Source: an uncultured Oscillospiraceae bacterium
GTDB lineage: Bacteria; Bacillota; Clostridia; Oscillospirales; Oscillospiraceae
DNA: 50,722 nucleotides
Reading direction: 5' to 3'
NCBI GenBank assembly: GCA_944387635.1
Contig: CALXFT010000010.1
Coordinates: forward strand, 1 to 50,722
This document shows, in pieces, positions 34,335-41,511 of this stretch. How positions within the stretch are numbered: position 1 is the stretch's first letter; the number at the start of each line of letters is the position of its first letter. Both the position numbers and the translations under genes were made by a program. Below the pieces are notes generated by a model. That model made no database searches, had not been told where the DNA came from, and saw only the letters and a program-made list of their open reading frames with translations.

Positions 34335-35282
34335 TTACAATTCCAGCTGGGCGATGATGGACTTGAGCTTCTCGGCGCTGTACTGGAGCTTCTTGACCTC
34401 TTCCACGGTCAGATCGTTGGTGATCTTGCCCCGGACGCCGGTTTTGTCCACCATGTTCAGAATGGACAGGCACACGTCGTCCACGCCGTACTCTCCGTGC
34501 ATCATGGTGGACACGGTCAGGGCGGTGCCGGCTCCGTTGAAGATGCACTTGCAGATGTGGCACACAGACACGGCCACGGCGTAGAAGGTGGCGCCCTTGG
34601 CTTTGATCACCTGGCTGCCGGAGGTGCGGACAAAGTCCTCCACCTCGTCATAGTCGTAGTTCCACTTGATCTCGTCGCCGTGGGGAGCGTGGGCCTTGTA
34701 CTCGTCGATGTGGTTGTTGGCGATGTGGACCAGGGACCAGGGGACGAAGGAGGAGTCCCCGTGCTCGCCGTAGACATGGGCGTGGACGTTCTTGGGGCTG
34801 ATGGAGAACCGCTGGGCCAGGGTGGCCTGGAGGCGGCTGGTGTCCAGAATGGTGCCGGAGCCGATGATCTGATTCTCGGGCAGGCCGGAGATCTTGGTGA
34901 ACACGTAGGTCAGCACGTCCACGGGGTTGGACACAATGATATAGATGGCCTTGGGGGCGGCGGCCACAATGCTGGGGGTGATCTGCTTAATCACATCCAC
35001 ATTGGCCTGGGCCAGATCCAGACGGCTCTGACCGGCCTTCCGGGGCAGGCCCGAGGTGATGATCACCACGTCGGAACCGGCGGCGTCGGCATAGTCTCCG
35101 GCCCGGACGATGGTGGGAGAGCCGAAGGTGGCGCCCTGATAGATGTCCAAAGCCTCACCGAAGGCCTTTTCCTGGTTGATGTCGATGAGAACAATCTCAG
35201 AGGCGATGCCCTGGATCATCAGATCGTTGGCGATGGTGGCGCCTACGCTTCCTGCGCCGATGACGCTGATTTTCTTGCTCAT
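34335..35282 (-). CDS. mdh: Malate dehydrogenase of lactate-dehydrogenase type
   Basis: 315 residues from the ATG at 35280-35282 (AAGGAG 8-9 bases upstream). An NAD-dependent 2-hydroxyacid dehydrogenase with GAGSVGATIA (9-18), Asp147, Arg150 and His174 (GEHGDSS) in their catalytic places. Much of the sequence is LDH-like (GSGTILDTSR, GEHGDS, KGATFYA), but the substrate-specificity loop reads GLPRKAGQSR, with Arg81 where LDH has Gln102. That exchange is known to turn LDH towards oxaloacetate, and the gene leads a fumarate-reduction operon, so malate formation is favoured. A plain LDH remains possible. Confidence 0.85.
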   Translation of the reverse strand: MSKKISVIGAGSVGATIANDLMIQGIASEIVLIDINQEKAFGEALDIYQGATFGSPTIVRAGDYADAAGSDVVIITSGLPRKAGQSRLDLAQANVDVIKQITPSIVAAAPKAIYIIVSNPVDVLTYVFTKISGLPENQIIGSGTILDTSRLQATLAQRFSISPKNVHAHVYGEHGDSSFVPWSLVHIANNHIDEYKAHAPHGDEIKWNYDYDEVEDFVRTSGSQVIKAKGATFYAVAVSVCHICKCIFNGAGTALTVSTMMHGEYGVDDVCLSILNMVDKTGVRGKITNDLTVEEVKKLQYSAEKLKSIIAQLEL

Positions 35283-35324
35283 GATATCAGTCTCCTTTTT
35301 CATAAAAGTGGCGATGCAATCGTT

Positions 35325-35341
35325 CGTTTTGTATCGGTAAT
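35325..35341. promoter_or_regulatory. Sequence motif shared with the rnf upstream region
   Basis: The plus strand TCGTTTTGTATCGGTAA has a counterpart TCGAATTGTATCGATAA upstream of rnfC (41367-41383), 14 of 17 positions identical. Here it covers the predicted P2 start point. A shared regulator of the two energy operons would explain it; chance similarity in AT-rich DNA is the alternative. Confidence 0.35.
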
Positions 35342-35370
35342 ATTATATCAAAACCCGCGCTCTATGGAAA
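35342..35370 (-). promoter_or_regulatory. Proximal promoter (P2) of the mdh-frd operon
   Basis: On the minus strand TTTCCA (35365-35370) and TATAAT (35342-35347) are 17 bases apart. Transcription would start near 35335, within a motif that also occurs upstream of rnfC (see 35325-35341). Confidence 0.6.
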
Positions 35371-35498
35371 CCCCTTTTTCGCCCAGGCTCCGACGAAATC
35401 TTTCGTGGAAATCCGTATGCTTTTATCGAAAATGCCAAGACCAGGCACAGACCCCCGGGGGGCAGAAAAATCGCGCATAGAACCCATTTTGAATTACT

Positions 35499-35527
35499 AT
35501 AGTATCCGGCTTGCGGAAAAATGTCAA
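35499..35527 (-). promoter_or_regulatory. Distal promoter (P1) of the mdh-frd operon
   Basis: On the minus strand a perfect TTGACA (35522-35527) is 17 bases from TACTAT (35499-35504). It lies just after the DUF3737 terminator, so it must serve mdh, giving a leader of about 210 bases. The 35283-35529 gap holds these promoters and no gene. Confidence 0.75.
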
Positions 35528-35529
35528 GG

Positions 35530-35568
35530 AAAAGGGAAAAACGGCGGGGTCCCCTGTGGGGACCCCGC
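35530..35568 (-). terminator. Terminator of the DUF3737 gene
   Basis: The minus strand reads GCGGGGTCCCC ACA GGGGACCCCGC followed by CGTTTTTCCCTTTT: an 11-base-pair stem with a 3-base loop 7 bases beyond the stop codon. Confidence 0.9.
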
Positions 35569-35574
35569 GGAAGG

Positions 35575-36417
35575 TCACGGAGATTCTTGCTGGATCACCC
35601 GGCCCAGGGCCTGGGGGATGTCCCGGATGATTTGGCCGGCCCGGGGCAGGCGGATGGTTCCCTTAAGGGGATTTTTGATGCTGAGGACCTCGGTGGTGAT
35701 CTGGGCCTCCACCTCGGAGCGCTCAAAGGCCAGGTCCGCGTCGATCATTTCGCAGTTAATGAGCCTGAGTCCCTTGCAGTAGCACAGGGGCTGGGTGCCG
35801 GCGAGACGGCAGTTTTCGAAGGTCACGTTTTCACAGTACCAGGCCAGGTATTCGCCCCTGACCAGGCTGTTGCGGACCACCACATCCTTGGCGTGCCAGA
35901 AGGCGTCCTTGGTGTCGAATACGCAGTTTTCGAACAGGGCGCCGGTGATGTACTGGAACGCGTATTTGCCCTTCAGGGTCACGTCCCGGAAGCGCAGATC
36001 CCGGGCGCGCATCATGAAGTACTCCCCCTCGGCCCGGCAGTTCGTCATGGACACGTCTTGGCAGGACCAGCCGAACTCGGCGGATTGGATGGAGCAGTGG
36101 TCCAGGGTGACGCCGCCGCACTGGCGCAGGGCCTTGATGCCGTGCAGAGCGCAGCCGGTGGCACGGATATCCCGGGAGTACCACAGGGCCGCCCGGCAGG
36201 CGGGGGTCAGCTCGCAGTCCCGGAGCTGAAGGCCCCGGTCATGCCAGAAGGGGTAGCGCAGGTTGAAGCGGCAGTGTTCGGCCTGAATCCGGCCGCACTC
36301 TTTCAACGCGCTCTCCCCGTCGGCGGGTCCGTCGAAGCCGCAGCCCCGGACCAGCAGGTCCTCCCGGCCGTACAGGGCCCGCTCTGTGTCAAATGTCTGA
36401 TTCTCGATGACGGTCAT
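35575..36417 (-). CDS. DUF3737 family protein
   Basis: 280 residues, the usual length. The sequence is a run of short right-handed beta-helix-like coils, each with a Cys, Asp or Asn turn (for example FWHDRGLQLRDCELT, LWYSRDIRATGC, AWYCENVTFENC). It starts with ENQTFDTERALYG, the typical DUF3737 beginning. No signal peptide. The family is common in gut Firmicutes and Bacteroidetes and its function is not established. GAGAGG lies 9 bases upstream of the ATG. Single-gene unit between the fbp and mdh transcription units. Confidence 0.9.
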   Translation of the reverse strand: MTVIENQTFDTERALYGREDLLVRGCGFDGPADGESALKECGRIQAEHCRFNLRYPFWHDRGLQLRDCELTPACRAALWYSRDIRATGCALHGIKALRQCGGVTLDHCSIQSAEFGWSCQDVSMTNCRAEGEYFMMRARDLRFRDVTLKGKYAFQYITGALFENCVFDTKDAFWHAKDVVVRNSLVRGEYLAWYCENVTFENCRLAGTQPLCYCKGLRLINCEMIDADLAFERSEVEAQITTEVLSIKNPLKGTIRLPRAGQIIRDIPQALGRVIQQESP

Positions 36418-36548
36418 GGAAAATAGCCTCTCTTTTCTGGTAAAATGCGTGGGAAATATTTATATGGACTGCGGGTTCCGGGGGCCGCCGCTGACGGAAC
36501 CGGCGCGGCGGCCGCTCAGAAATCTCCGCGCCCCCCGCGGGCGCCCCA

Positions 36549-38540
36549 TCAGTGCCGGTGGTCCTCGGTCACCGCGCCGGTGCGGTAGGCGTCCAGAAGC
36601 ATCATCAGATCGTCCACCTGGGCCTGGAGCGCCACGCCTTCGTCGGTCTGGCAGATCCGCATGCGGCTGGGCAGCTGCTCAAAGACCAGGGACTCGTTCT
36701 GAATGTCGTCGTTTTTATGGATGGCGTTCCACTTGCCCGTAAAGGGCTGGTGGGAGACGATCCGGTAGTGCCGGGAATTGTAGATCAGGGTATAGCCGGC
36801 GATGCCGGTGGTGGGCTGGTAGGCCCGGCAGAAGCCGCCGTCGATGACCAGCAGCTTGCCGCCGCCCTTAATGGGGCTCTCTCCGCTCTTGGTCCGAACA
36901 GGCACATGGCCGTTGATGATGTGGCAGTGGTCCCCCTCCAGGCCGAATTCCTTGAGCAGCATGTCGCAGACCTTGGGGTCCTGGCAGTAGCGGTAGTAGG
37001 CGTTCTTGGGCTCGGCCCAGGTTGTCTCGTCGGCCAAGAACCGCCGCTCGAAGGTGGTCATCCGGCTCCGGCCGAAGATGGGGCTGTCCCGCCCGGCCCA
37101 CAGCCACCACAGGAAGTCCATGCCGAACTGCCGCTCCGCGCTGCCCCGCCGGTCGTAGTAGGCCTTCCGGGCGGTCTTCTCCGCGTAGTCCAGGAACCGC
37201 TTGCCGGAGCGTTCCTTGCCGCCGATGGTGAAGGTCTTCAGCTGGCCGTCCTCGGTCATGGGGATGCAGCCGTGGAACAGCAGGTTGCCGTTGCAGATCT
37301 TGTACAAGCTGCCCCGGGAGTAGAGGAACCGGATGTGCTGCTGGAGCTTTTCGGAGTTGCGGAAGGAGTCGGTCAGCTGCTCGATGACGTGGCTCTCCTC
37401 CTCGGTCAGGGCGTAGGGGTCCGCCGGGTCCACTGTGGGGAAGTCCCAGTCCAGCAGGGGATAGGCCTGGCCGTTTATGGAGACGGTCCGGTTCTCACGG
37501 TCGATCTTGTCCAGCAGGAGCCGGTCGGCCATGCCGAACTCCGGATGGCGCAGAAGCTTCTGGCCCTCCAGCTTGAACAGAATGATGGTAATGGCCTTGT
37601 ACATCCGGGCGGAGAGGAGCTTGTCCTTCTCCGTGTACTGCTTGGCGTCGTCGCCGGTGAGCTTGACCTGGAACTGCCGGGTGTCGCTGCCGGAGTAGAT
37701 CTCGTTGGCGAAGATGGACAGGGGCCGCAGGGAGATGCCGTAGCCGGTCTCGATGACGTCCAGGTTGTTGTAGCGGATGGAGTTGGACAGCACCGTGGCC
37801 ACTAAGGTCCGGGAGCCGGAGGCCGCGCCCATCCACAGCACGTCGTGGTTGCCCCACTGGATATCCACATTGTTGGTCTGCATGAGGGAGTCCATGACGA
37901 TGTCCGCCCGGGGGCCCCGGTCGAAGATGTCGCCCACAATGTGCAGCCGGTCCACCACCAGGGCTTTGATCAGCTGGCTCAGGGCCTGAATGACGGGGGC
38001 GGCCTGGCCGATCTGGATGATGGTGCTGATGATATTCTCATACTGGTCCTGGCGGAAGCCGCCCTCTCCGGCCAGGTGGATCAGTTCGTCCAGAATGCTC
38101 TCATATTCCGGGTCCATGTAGGAGCGGACCTTGCGCCGGGTGTGCTTGGTGGAGACGTAGCGGCACAGATTCACCAGCCGATGGATGGTCAGCCGGTACC
38201 ACTCCGTCAGATTCCCGGTCTCCTCGGCCTCCAGCTCCAGCTTGGCCCTGGGGTAGTAGATCAGGGTGGCCAGGTCGCTGCAGTCCCGCTGGCTCAGGGT
38301 GTTGCCGAAGAGCTCCAGGATCTTCTCCTTCACCTCGCCGGAGCCGGAACCCAGGATGTGCAGGAAGGCCTCGTGCTCCCCGTGGATGTCGGACATAAAG
38401 TGTTCCGTGGGCTTGGGCAGGTTCAGAATCGCCCTGAGCCGGATGATCTCCGTACCCGCCGCCTGCACGGTGGGGAATCGCTTGCTCAGAAGCCGCAGAT
38501 AGCGCAGCTGTTCCGGGGTGAAGGTTCGCTTTTCGTCCAT
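36549..38540 (-). CDS. fbp: Fructose-1,6-bisphosphatase, class III
   Basis: 663 residues from the ATG at 38538-38540; AAAGGG precedes it, and upstream ATGs lack ribosome binding sites. Class III (Firmicutes) FBPase removes the 1-phosphate from fructose-1,6-bisphosphate in gluconeogenesis. It has a metallophosphatase core with HFMSDIHGEHEAF (metal-binding Asp and His near residue 50), GDIFDRGPRAD, WGNHDVLWMGA, and later NGHVPV and DGGF. The long spacers between motifs are normal for this class. Beyond the gene, 36422-36548 holds a GC-rich imperfect hairpin (GGTTCCG/CGGAACC) but no clear T tail. Confidence 0.95.
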   Translation of the reverse strand: MDEKRTFTPEQLRYLRLLSKRFPTVQAAGTEIIRLRAILNLPKPTEHFMSDIHGEHEAFLHILGSGSGEVKEKILELFGNTLSQRDCSDLATLIYYPRAKLELEAEETGNLTEWYRLTIHRLVNLCRYVSTKHTRRKVRSYMDPEYESILDELIHLAGEGGFRQDQYENIISTIIQIGQAAPVIQALSQLIKALVVDRLHIVGDIFDRGPRADIVMDSLMQTNNVDIQWGNHDVLWMGAASGSRTLVATVLSNSIRYNNLDVIETGYGISLRPLSIFANEIYSGSDTRQFQVKLTGDDAKQYTEKDKLLSARMYKAITIILFKLEGQKLLRHPEFGMADRLLLDKIDRENRTVSINGQAYPLLDWDFPTVDPADPYALTEEESHVIEQLTDSFRNSEKLQQHIRFLYSRGSLYKICNGNLLFHGCIPMTEDGQLKTFTIGGKERSGKRFLDYAEKTARKAYYDRRGSAERQFGMDFLWWLWAGRDSPIFGRSRMTTFERRFLADETTWAEPKNAYYRYCQDPKVCDMLLKEFGLEGDHCHIINGHVPVRTKSGESPIKGGGKLLVIDGGFCRAYQPTTGIAGYTLIYNSRHYRIVSHQPFTGKWNAIHKNDDIQNESLVFEQLPSRMRICQTDEGVALQAQVDDLMMLLDAYRTGAVTEDHRH

Positions 38541-38570
38541 GGTACTCAACCCTTTCGTCATCGCGTTGGT

Positions 38571-38590
38571 CAGGCGGAGCCGTCCGCCTG
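38571..38590 (-). other. Hairpin in the fbp leader
   Basis: CAGGCGGA and TCCGCCTG pair over a 4-base loop between the fbp promoter and its start codon. There is no T run, so it is not a terminator. A role in mRNA stability or control is possible. Confidence 0.4.
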
Positions 38591-38601
38591 CTCTGACCTC
38601 C

Positions 38602-38630
38602 ATTATAGCGGATGGAAGCCCGCGCAACAA
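38602..38630 (-). promoter_or_regulatory. Promoter of fbp
   Basis: On the minus strand TTGTTG (38625-38630) and TATAAT (38602-38607) are 17 bases apart. The leader is about 55 bases. Confidence 0.75.
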
Positions 38631-38700
38631 GGGACTTTTTGCAAAAAAGGAAAAAACCGGGAGGAAAAAAGCAAATGCCGGAAGAACCGGGAATTTTTTC

Positions 38701-38729
38701 TTGACTTATGGCCGGGTTGGTTTCATAAT
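38701..38729 (+). promoter_or_regulatory. Promoter of the anchored repeat protein gene
   Basis: TTGACT (38701-38706) and CATAAT (38724-38729) are 17 bases apart on the plus strand. The gene starts 85 bases downstream of the -10 box. Confidence 0.75.
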
Positions 38730-38814
38730 AGATGTGTTATCGACCTGTTTGGAACCGGTCCGGCCGGTTCCGTTCGCGGGGGGACGCGGTTCCCCCAAAA
38801 GGAGGACCTTGCAT

Positions 38815-40371
38815 ATGGGTGGGAAAAAGAAAGCATTCGTTGCGATTCTGATGGTGGTGCTCCTGGCGGCGGTAATCGTTGGCCTGGTCTGGCATATGGG
38901 CCACTATGTGATGGTGGACTTCCGGTTCTATCCCCGGAACGCCGCCAGCCTGGACCTGCGGGACCGGGAGATCACCGTGGAGCACTATGAAAAGCTCTGC
39001 CGGCAGCTGCCGCAGTGCGTGATCCACTGGAACGTGCCTTTCCAGGACGGAGCGTATCCGGAGGACAGCGAGGAGCTGACCGTGGACAGCCTGACGGCGG
39101 AGGATGTGGAGCGGCTGAAGCTGTTTACCTCCCTGAAGACCCTCCACGCGGAGCAGTGCACGGACTATGACCAGATCCTGGCCCTGCGGGAGCAGATGCC
39201 GGAGCTGACGGTGGTCTGCAATGTGACGCTGGACGGCCAGACCTATTCCAACGACGCCAAAACCGTGACCCTGAGCCGTGTCACCCAGGAGGAGGTCAAA
39301 CTGCTGCGGTGCCTGCCGGAGCTGGAGACCGTGGTGGTCCGGGACGGTGAGGATACGGCGAATATGGACCTGGTCCGGGACTACTGCCATGACCGGGATA
39401 TCCGCTTCTGCGTGGAGATCGGCGGCGAGCGGGTGTCGGAGACGGCGGACAAGCTCAGTCTGGAACAGGTGACCGACGGAGAGCTGAATCTGCTGAGCCT
39501 GCTGCCCCAGCTGGAGCAGGCGCACATTGTGAACCCCCAGGCCTCGGCACAGAACCTGGCGGCCTTTCAGGACGCCAACACCGGCGTGGACCTGACCTGG
39601 GAGCTGGAGATCGACGGCCAGCGGATCGACAGCCAGGCCGAAGAGGTGGACCTGTCCCAGGTCACCCTGGAGAGCCTGGACCAGGTGAAACGGATCATGG
39701 AATACTTCCCCGACGCCCAGCAGGTGTTCCTGGGGGAGCCGGGCTTTGAAAACGAGGACATCGCCGCCTACCGGGAGGAGGTCCGCCAGGACTATAAGGT
39801 GGTTTGGGTGGTCCGCTTCGGCGGCGAGTTCCCCACCCGGACGGATACCCAGATCTTCGCTCCGGGCCTGAAGGGCTGCCCCATCGCGTTCACGGACAAG
39901 GTCTCCTACAATCTGCGCTACTGCGAGGACATGGTCTGCATGGACATCGGCCACATGGGCGGCATCACCGACGTGAGCTTTCTGGCCTACATGCCCGACC
40001 TGGAATATCTGATTCTGGCCCACACCGGGGTCATGTACATCGACGCCATTTCCAACTGCAAGAAGCTGAAGTTCCTGGAGCTGGACTGGAGCGGCATCCG
40101 GGACCTGGCGCCTCTGGCCGGGTGCACCAGCCTGGAGGATCTGAACTTCGGCAAGACCTTCCCGGAGGTGGAGGGGATTCTGGAAATGACCTGGCTGAAA
40201 AATGTGTACATGATCTTCGGCAGCGGCGCCGACGCCTATCAGATCTCCCAGGCCCTGCCCAACACCCGGGTGGTCACCCACGGGGCGGTCACCGTGGGCA
40301 GCGGCTGGCGCAACCTTCCCAACTACTATGCCATGCGGGACTGGCTGGGTGAGCCCTACATGAACGGCTGA
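38815..40371 (+). CDS. Membrane-anchored leucine-rich-repeat-like protein, unknown function
   Basis: 518 residues from the ATG at 38815, with AAAAGGAGG 9 bases upstream. GGKKK followed by a hydrophobic stretch (about 7-27) indicates an N-terminal signal anchor with the rest outside. Three or four modules of about 75-80 residues follow, each with a short beta segment (VTLDGQTY, VEIGGERV, LEIDGQRI), a VT-E/S-L turn and a leucine-rich helix ending in LPELE or similar. The C-terminal third looks like leucine-rich repeats (DLEYLILAHTGVMYIDAI, KKLKFLELDWSGIRDLAPL). No LPXTG-type sorting signal is seen. A sortase gene follows with its own promoter. The function is unknown. Confidence 0.78.
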   Translation: MGGKKKAFVAILMVVLLAAVIVGLVWHMGHYVMVDFRFYPRNAASLDLRDREITVEHYEKLCRQLPQCVIHWNVPFQDGAYPEDSEELTVDSLTAEDVERLKLFTSLKTLHAEQCTDYDQILALREQMPELTVVCNVTLDGQTYSNDAKTVTLSRVTQEEVKLLRCLPELETVVVRDGEDTANMDLVRDYCHDRDIRFCVEIGGERVSETADKLSLEQVTDGELNLLSLLPQLEQAHIVNPQASAQNLAAFQDANTGVDLTWELEIDGQRIDSQAEEVDLSQVTLESLDQVKRIMEYFPDAQQVFLGEPGFENEDIAAYREEVRQDYKVVWVVRFGGEFPTRTDTQIFAPGLKGCPIAFTDKVSYNLRYCEDMVCMDIGHMGGITDVSFLAYMPDLEYLILAHTGVMYIDAISNCKKLKFLELDWSGIRDLAPLAGCTSLEDLNFGKTFPEVEGILEMTWLKNVYMIFGSGADAYQISQALPNTRVVTHGAVTVGSGWRNLPNYYAMRDWLGEPYMNG

Positions 40372-40407
40372 CGGAAAAACCGTAATGTTTTCTTAAGGCG
40401 TGCTGCC

Positions 40408-40436
40408 TTGACAGACATTCAAGCCTGGAATATAAT
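40408..40436 (+). promoter_or_regulatory. Consensus promoter of the sortase gene
   Basis: TTGACA (40408-40413) and TATAAT (40431-40436) are separated by exactly 17 bases, a full sigma-A consensus. The gene begins 22 bases after the -10 box. Confidence 0.9.
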
Positions 40437-40457
40437 AACCCAAGGAGGTATCTGCCT

Positions 40458-41270
40458 ATGAAATCTATGAAAAGGACCTTATATATCATTGTTCTTGTGC
40501 TGCTCCTGATCGCCTTCTGCGTCAGCGCCTTTCTGGTGATCCGCTATGTGGTGGAGGGAAAGCAGCAGGAGGACCGCTACAATGAGCTTTCCGACATCAA
40601 GAACAGCGCCCAGACCGCGCCCACTACCCCGTCGACCCAGTCGCCGGAGCCCGCGGACCCCACCGAGACCACCGGACCCCAGGAGCCTACGGAGCCTCAG
40701 ATCCTGGACTGCTACAAGGAGCTGTCCGAGATGAATACGGACATGGTGGGCTGGCTGGAGATCGACGGCACCAAGCTGGACTACCCGGTCATGCAGACTC
40801 CCGACGATCCGCAGTTCTATCTGTACCGGGACTTTGACAAGAACGACAGCAGCCGGGGCAGCGTATTTGCCTGGGGCGAAGCGGACATCAACGAGCCCAG
40901 CGACAACATCACCCTCTTCGGCCACAACATGAAGGACGGCTCCATGTTCGCCGCCCTGAACGCCTACACCAACAAGACCACCTGGGAGAACAATCCCCTG
41001 ATCTTCTTCGACACCCTGACGGAGTATCATACGTATGAGATCTTCGCCGTGTTCAAGACCAGCGCCAACCTGGGCGGCTTTGCCTATCACCAGTTTGTGG
41101 ACGCCGCCGACGAGGCCGAGTTCAACGAATTCGTCAGCACCTGCAAGGAGCTGGCCTTCTACGACACCGGCATCACCCCGGAGTACGGGGACAAGCTCAT
41201 CTGCCTGTCCACCTGCGAGTACTCCCTGGACAACGGCCGTCTGGTGGTGGCCGCCCGCCGCATTGTCTGA
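40458..41270 (+). CDS. srtB: Class B sortase
   Basis: 270 residues. A sortase joins surface proteins to the cell wall through a Cys transpeptidase site. An N-terminal membrane helix (about 7-30) precedes a Thr/Pro-rich linker (50-80) and the catalytic domain with His156 (LFGHNMKDGSMF), Cys253 (LSTCEYS) and Arg261 (GRLVVAARR). The extra helix around 160-185 and the TCEY motif indicate class B. AGGAGG lies 9 bases upstream. No substrate with an NPQTN-like signal was seen in the window. Confidence 0.93.
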   Translation: MKSMKRTLYIIVLVLLLIAFCVSAFLVIRYVVEGKQQEDRYNELSDIKNSAQTAPTTPSTQSPEPADPTETTGPQEPTEPQILDCYKELSEMNTDMVGWLEIDGTKLDYPVMQTPDDPQFYLYRDFDKNDSSRGSVFAWGEADINEPSDNITLFGHNMKDGSMFAALNAYTNKTTWENNPLIFFDTLTEYHTYEIFAVFKTSANLGGFAYHQFVDAADEAEFNEFVSTCKELAFYDTGITPEYGDKLICLSTCEYSLDNGRLVVAARRIV

Positions 41271-41291
41271 TTGAAGCGTACATATCCCCGG

Positions 41292-41325
41292 CGCCGCCTG
41301 TGGAAAACAGGCGGCGTTTTCCTTT
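41292..41325 (+). terminator. Terminator of the sortase gene
   Basis: CGCCGCCTG (41292-41300), a 7-base loop, and CAGGCGGCG (41308-41316) followed by TTTTCCTTT. Confidence 0.85.
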
Positions 41326-41366
41326 GGTTTCCGCTCCCGCCTTGGGGAATATGACGAACAAACCAG

Positions 41367-41383
41367 TCGAATTGTATCGATAA
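41367..41383. promoter_or_regulatory. Counterpart of the mdh upstream motif
   Basis: TCGAATTGTATCGATAA matches the mdh promoter-region motif at 14 of 17 positions and contains TCGA-N6-TCGA as an inverted repeat. It lies about 47 bases upstream of the predicted rnf -35 box. Confidence 0.35.
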
Positions 41384-41430
41384 AAAATGTGGTTAAGGTA
41401 AAATTTTGTTGACTGTGACAAAAAACAGGG

Positions 41431-41459
41431 TGGACAAATTCCCGCAAATGCGTTATCAT
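41431..41459 (+). promoter_or_regulatory. Promoter of the rnf operon
   Basis: TGGACA (41431-41436) and TATCAT (41454-41459) are 17 bases apart. The rnfC start is 52 bases after the -10 box. Confidence 0.65.
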
Positions 41460-41511
41460 GAAAAGGTAATCCTGCGGGACACTCCGCAAAACTTGAAAGA
41501 GGTGAAGTACT

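Noticed and set aside
34335-35282. Annotation of the first operon gene as plain L-lactate dehydrogenase
   Set aside because: Arg instead of Gln at the specificity position and linkage to fumC and frdAB favour malate dehydrogenase, although LDH is not formally excluded.
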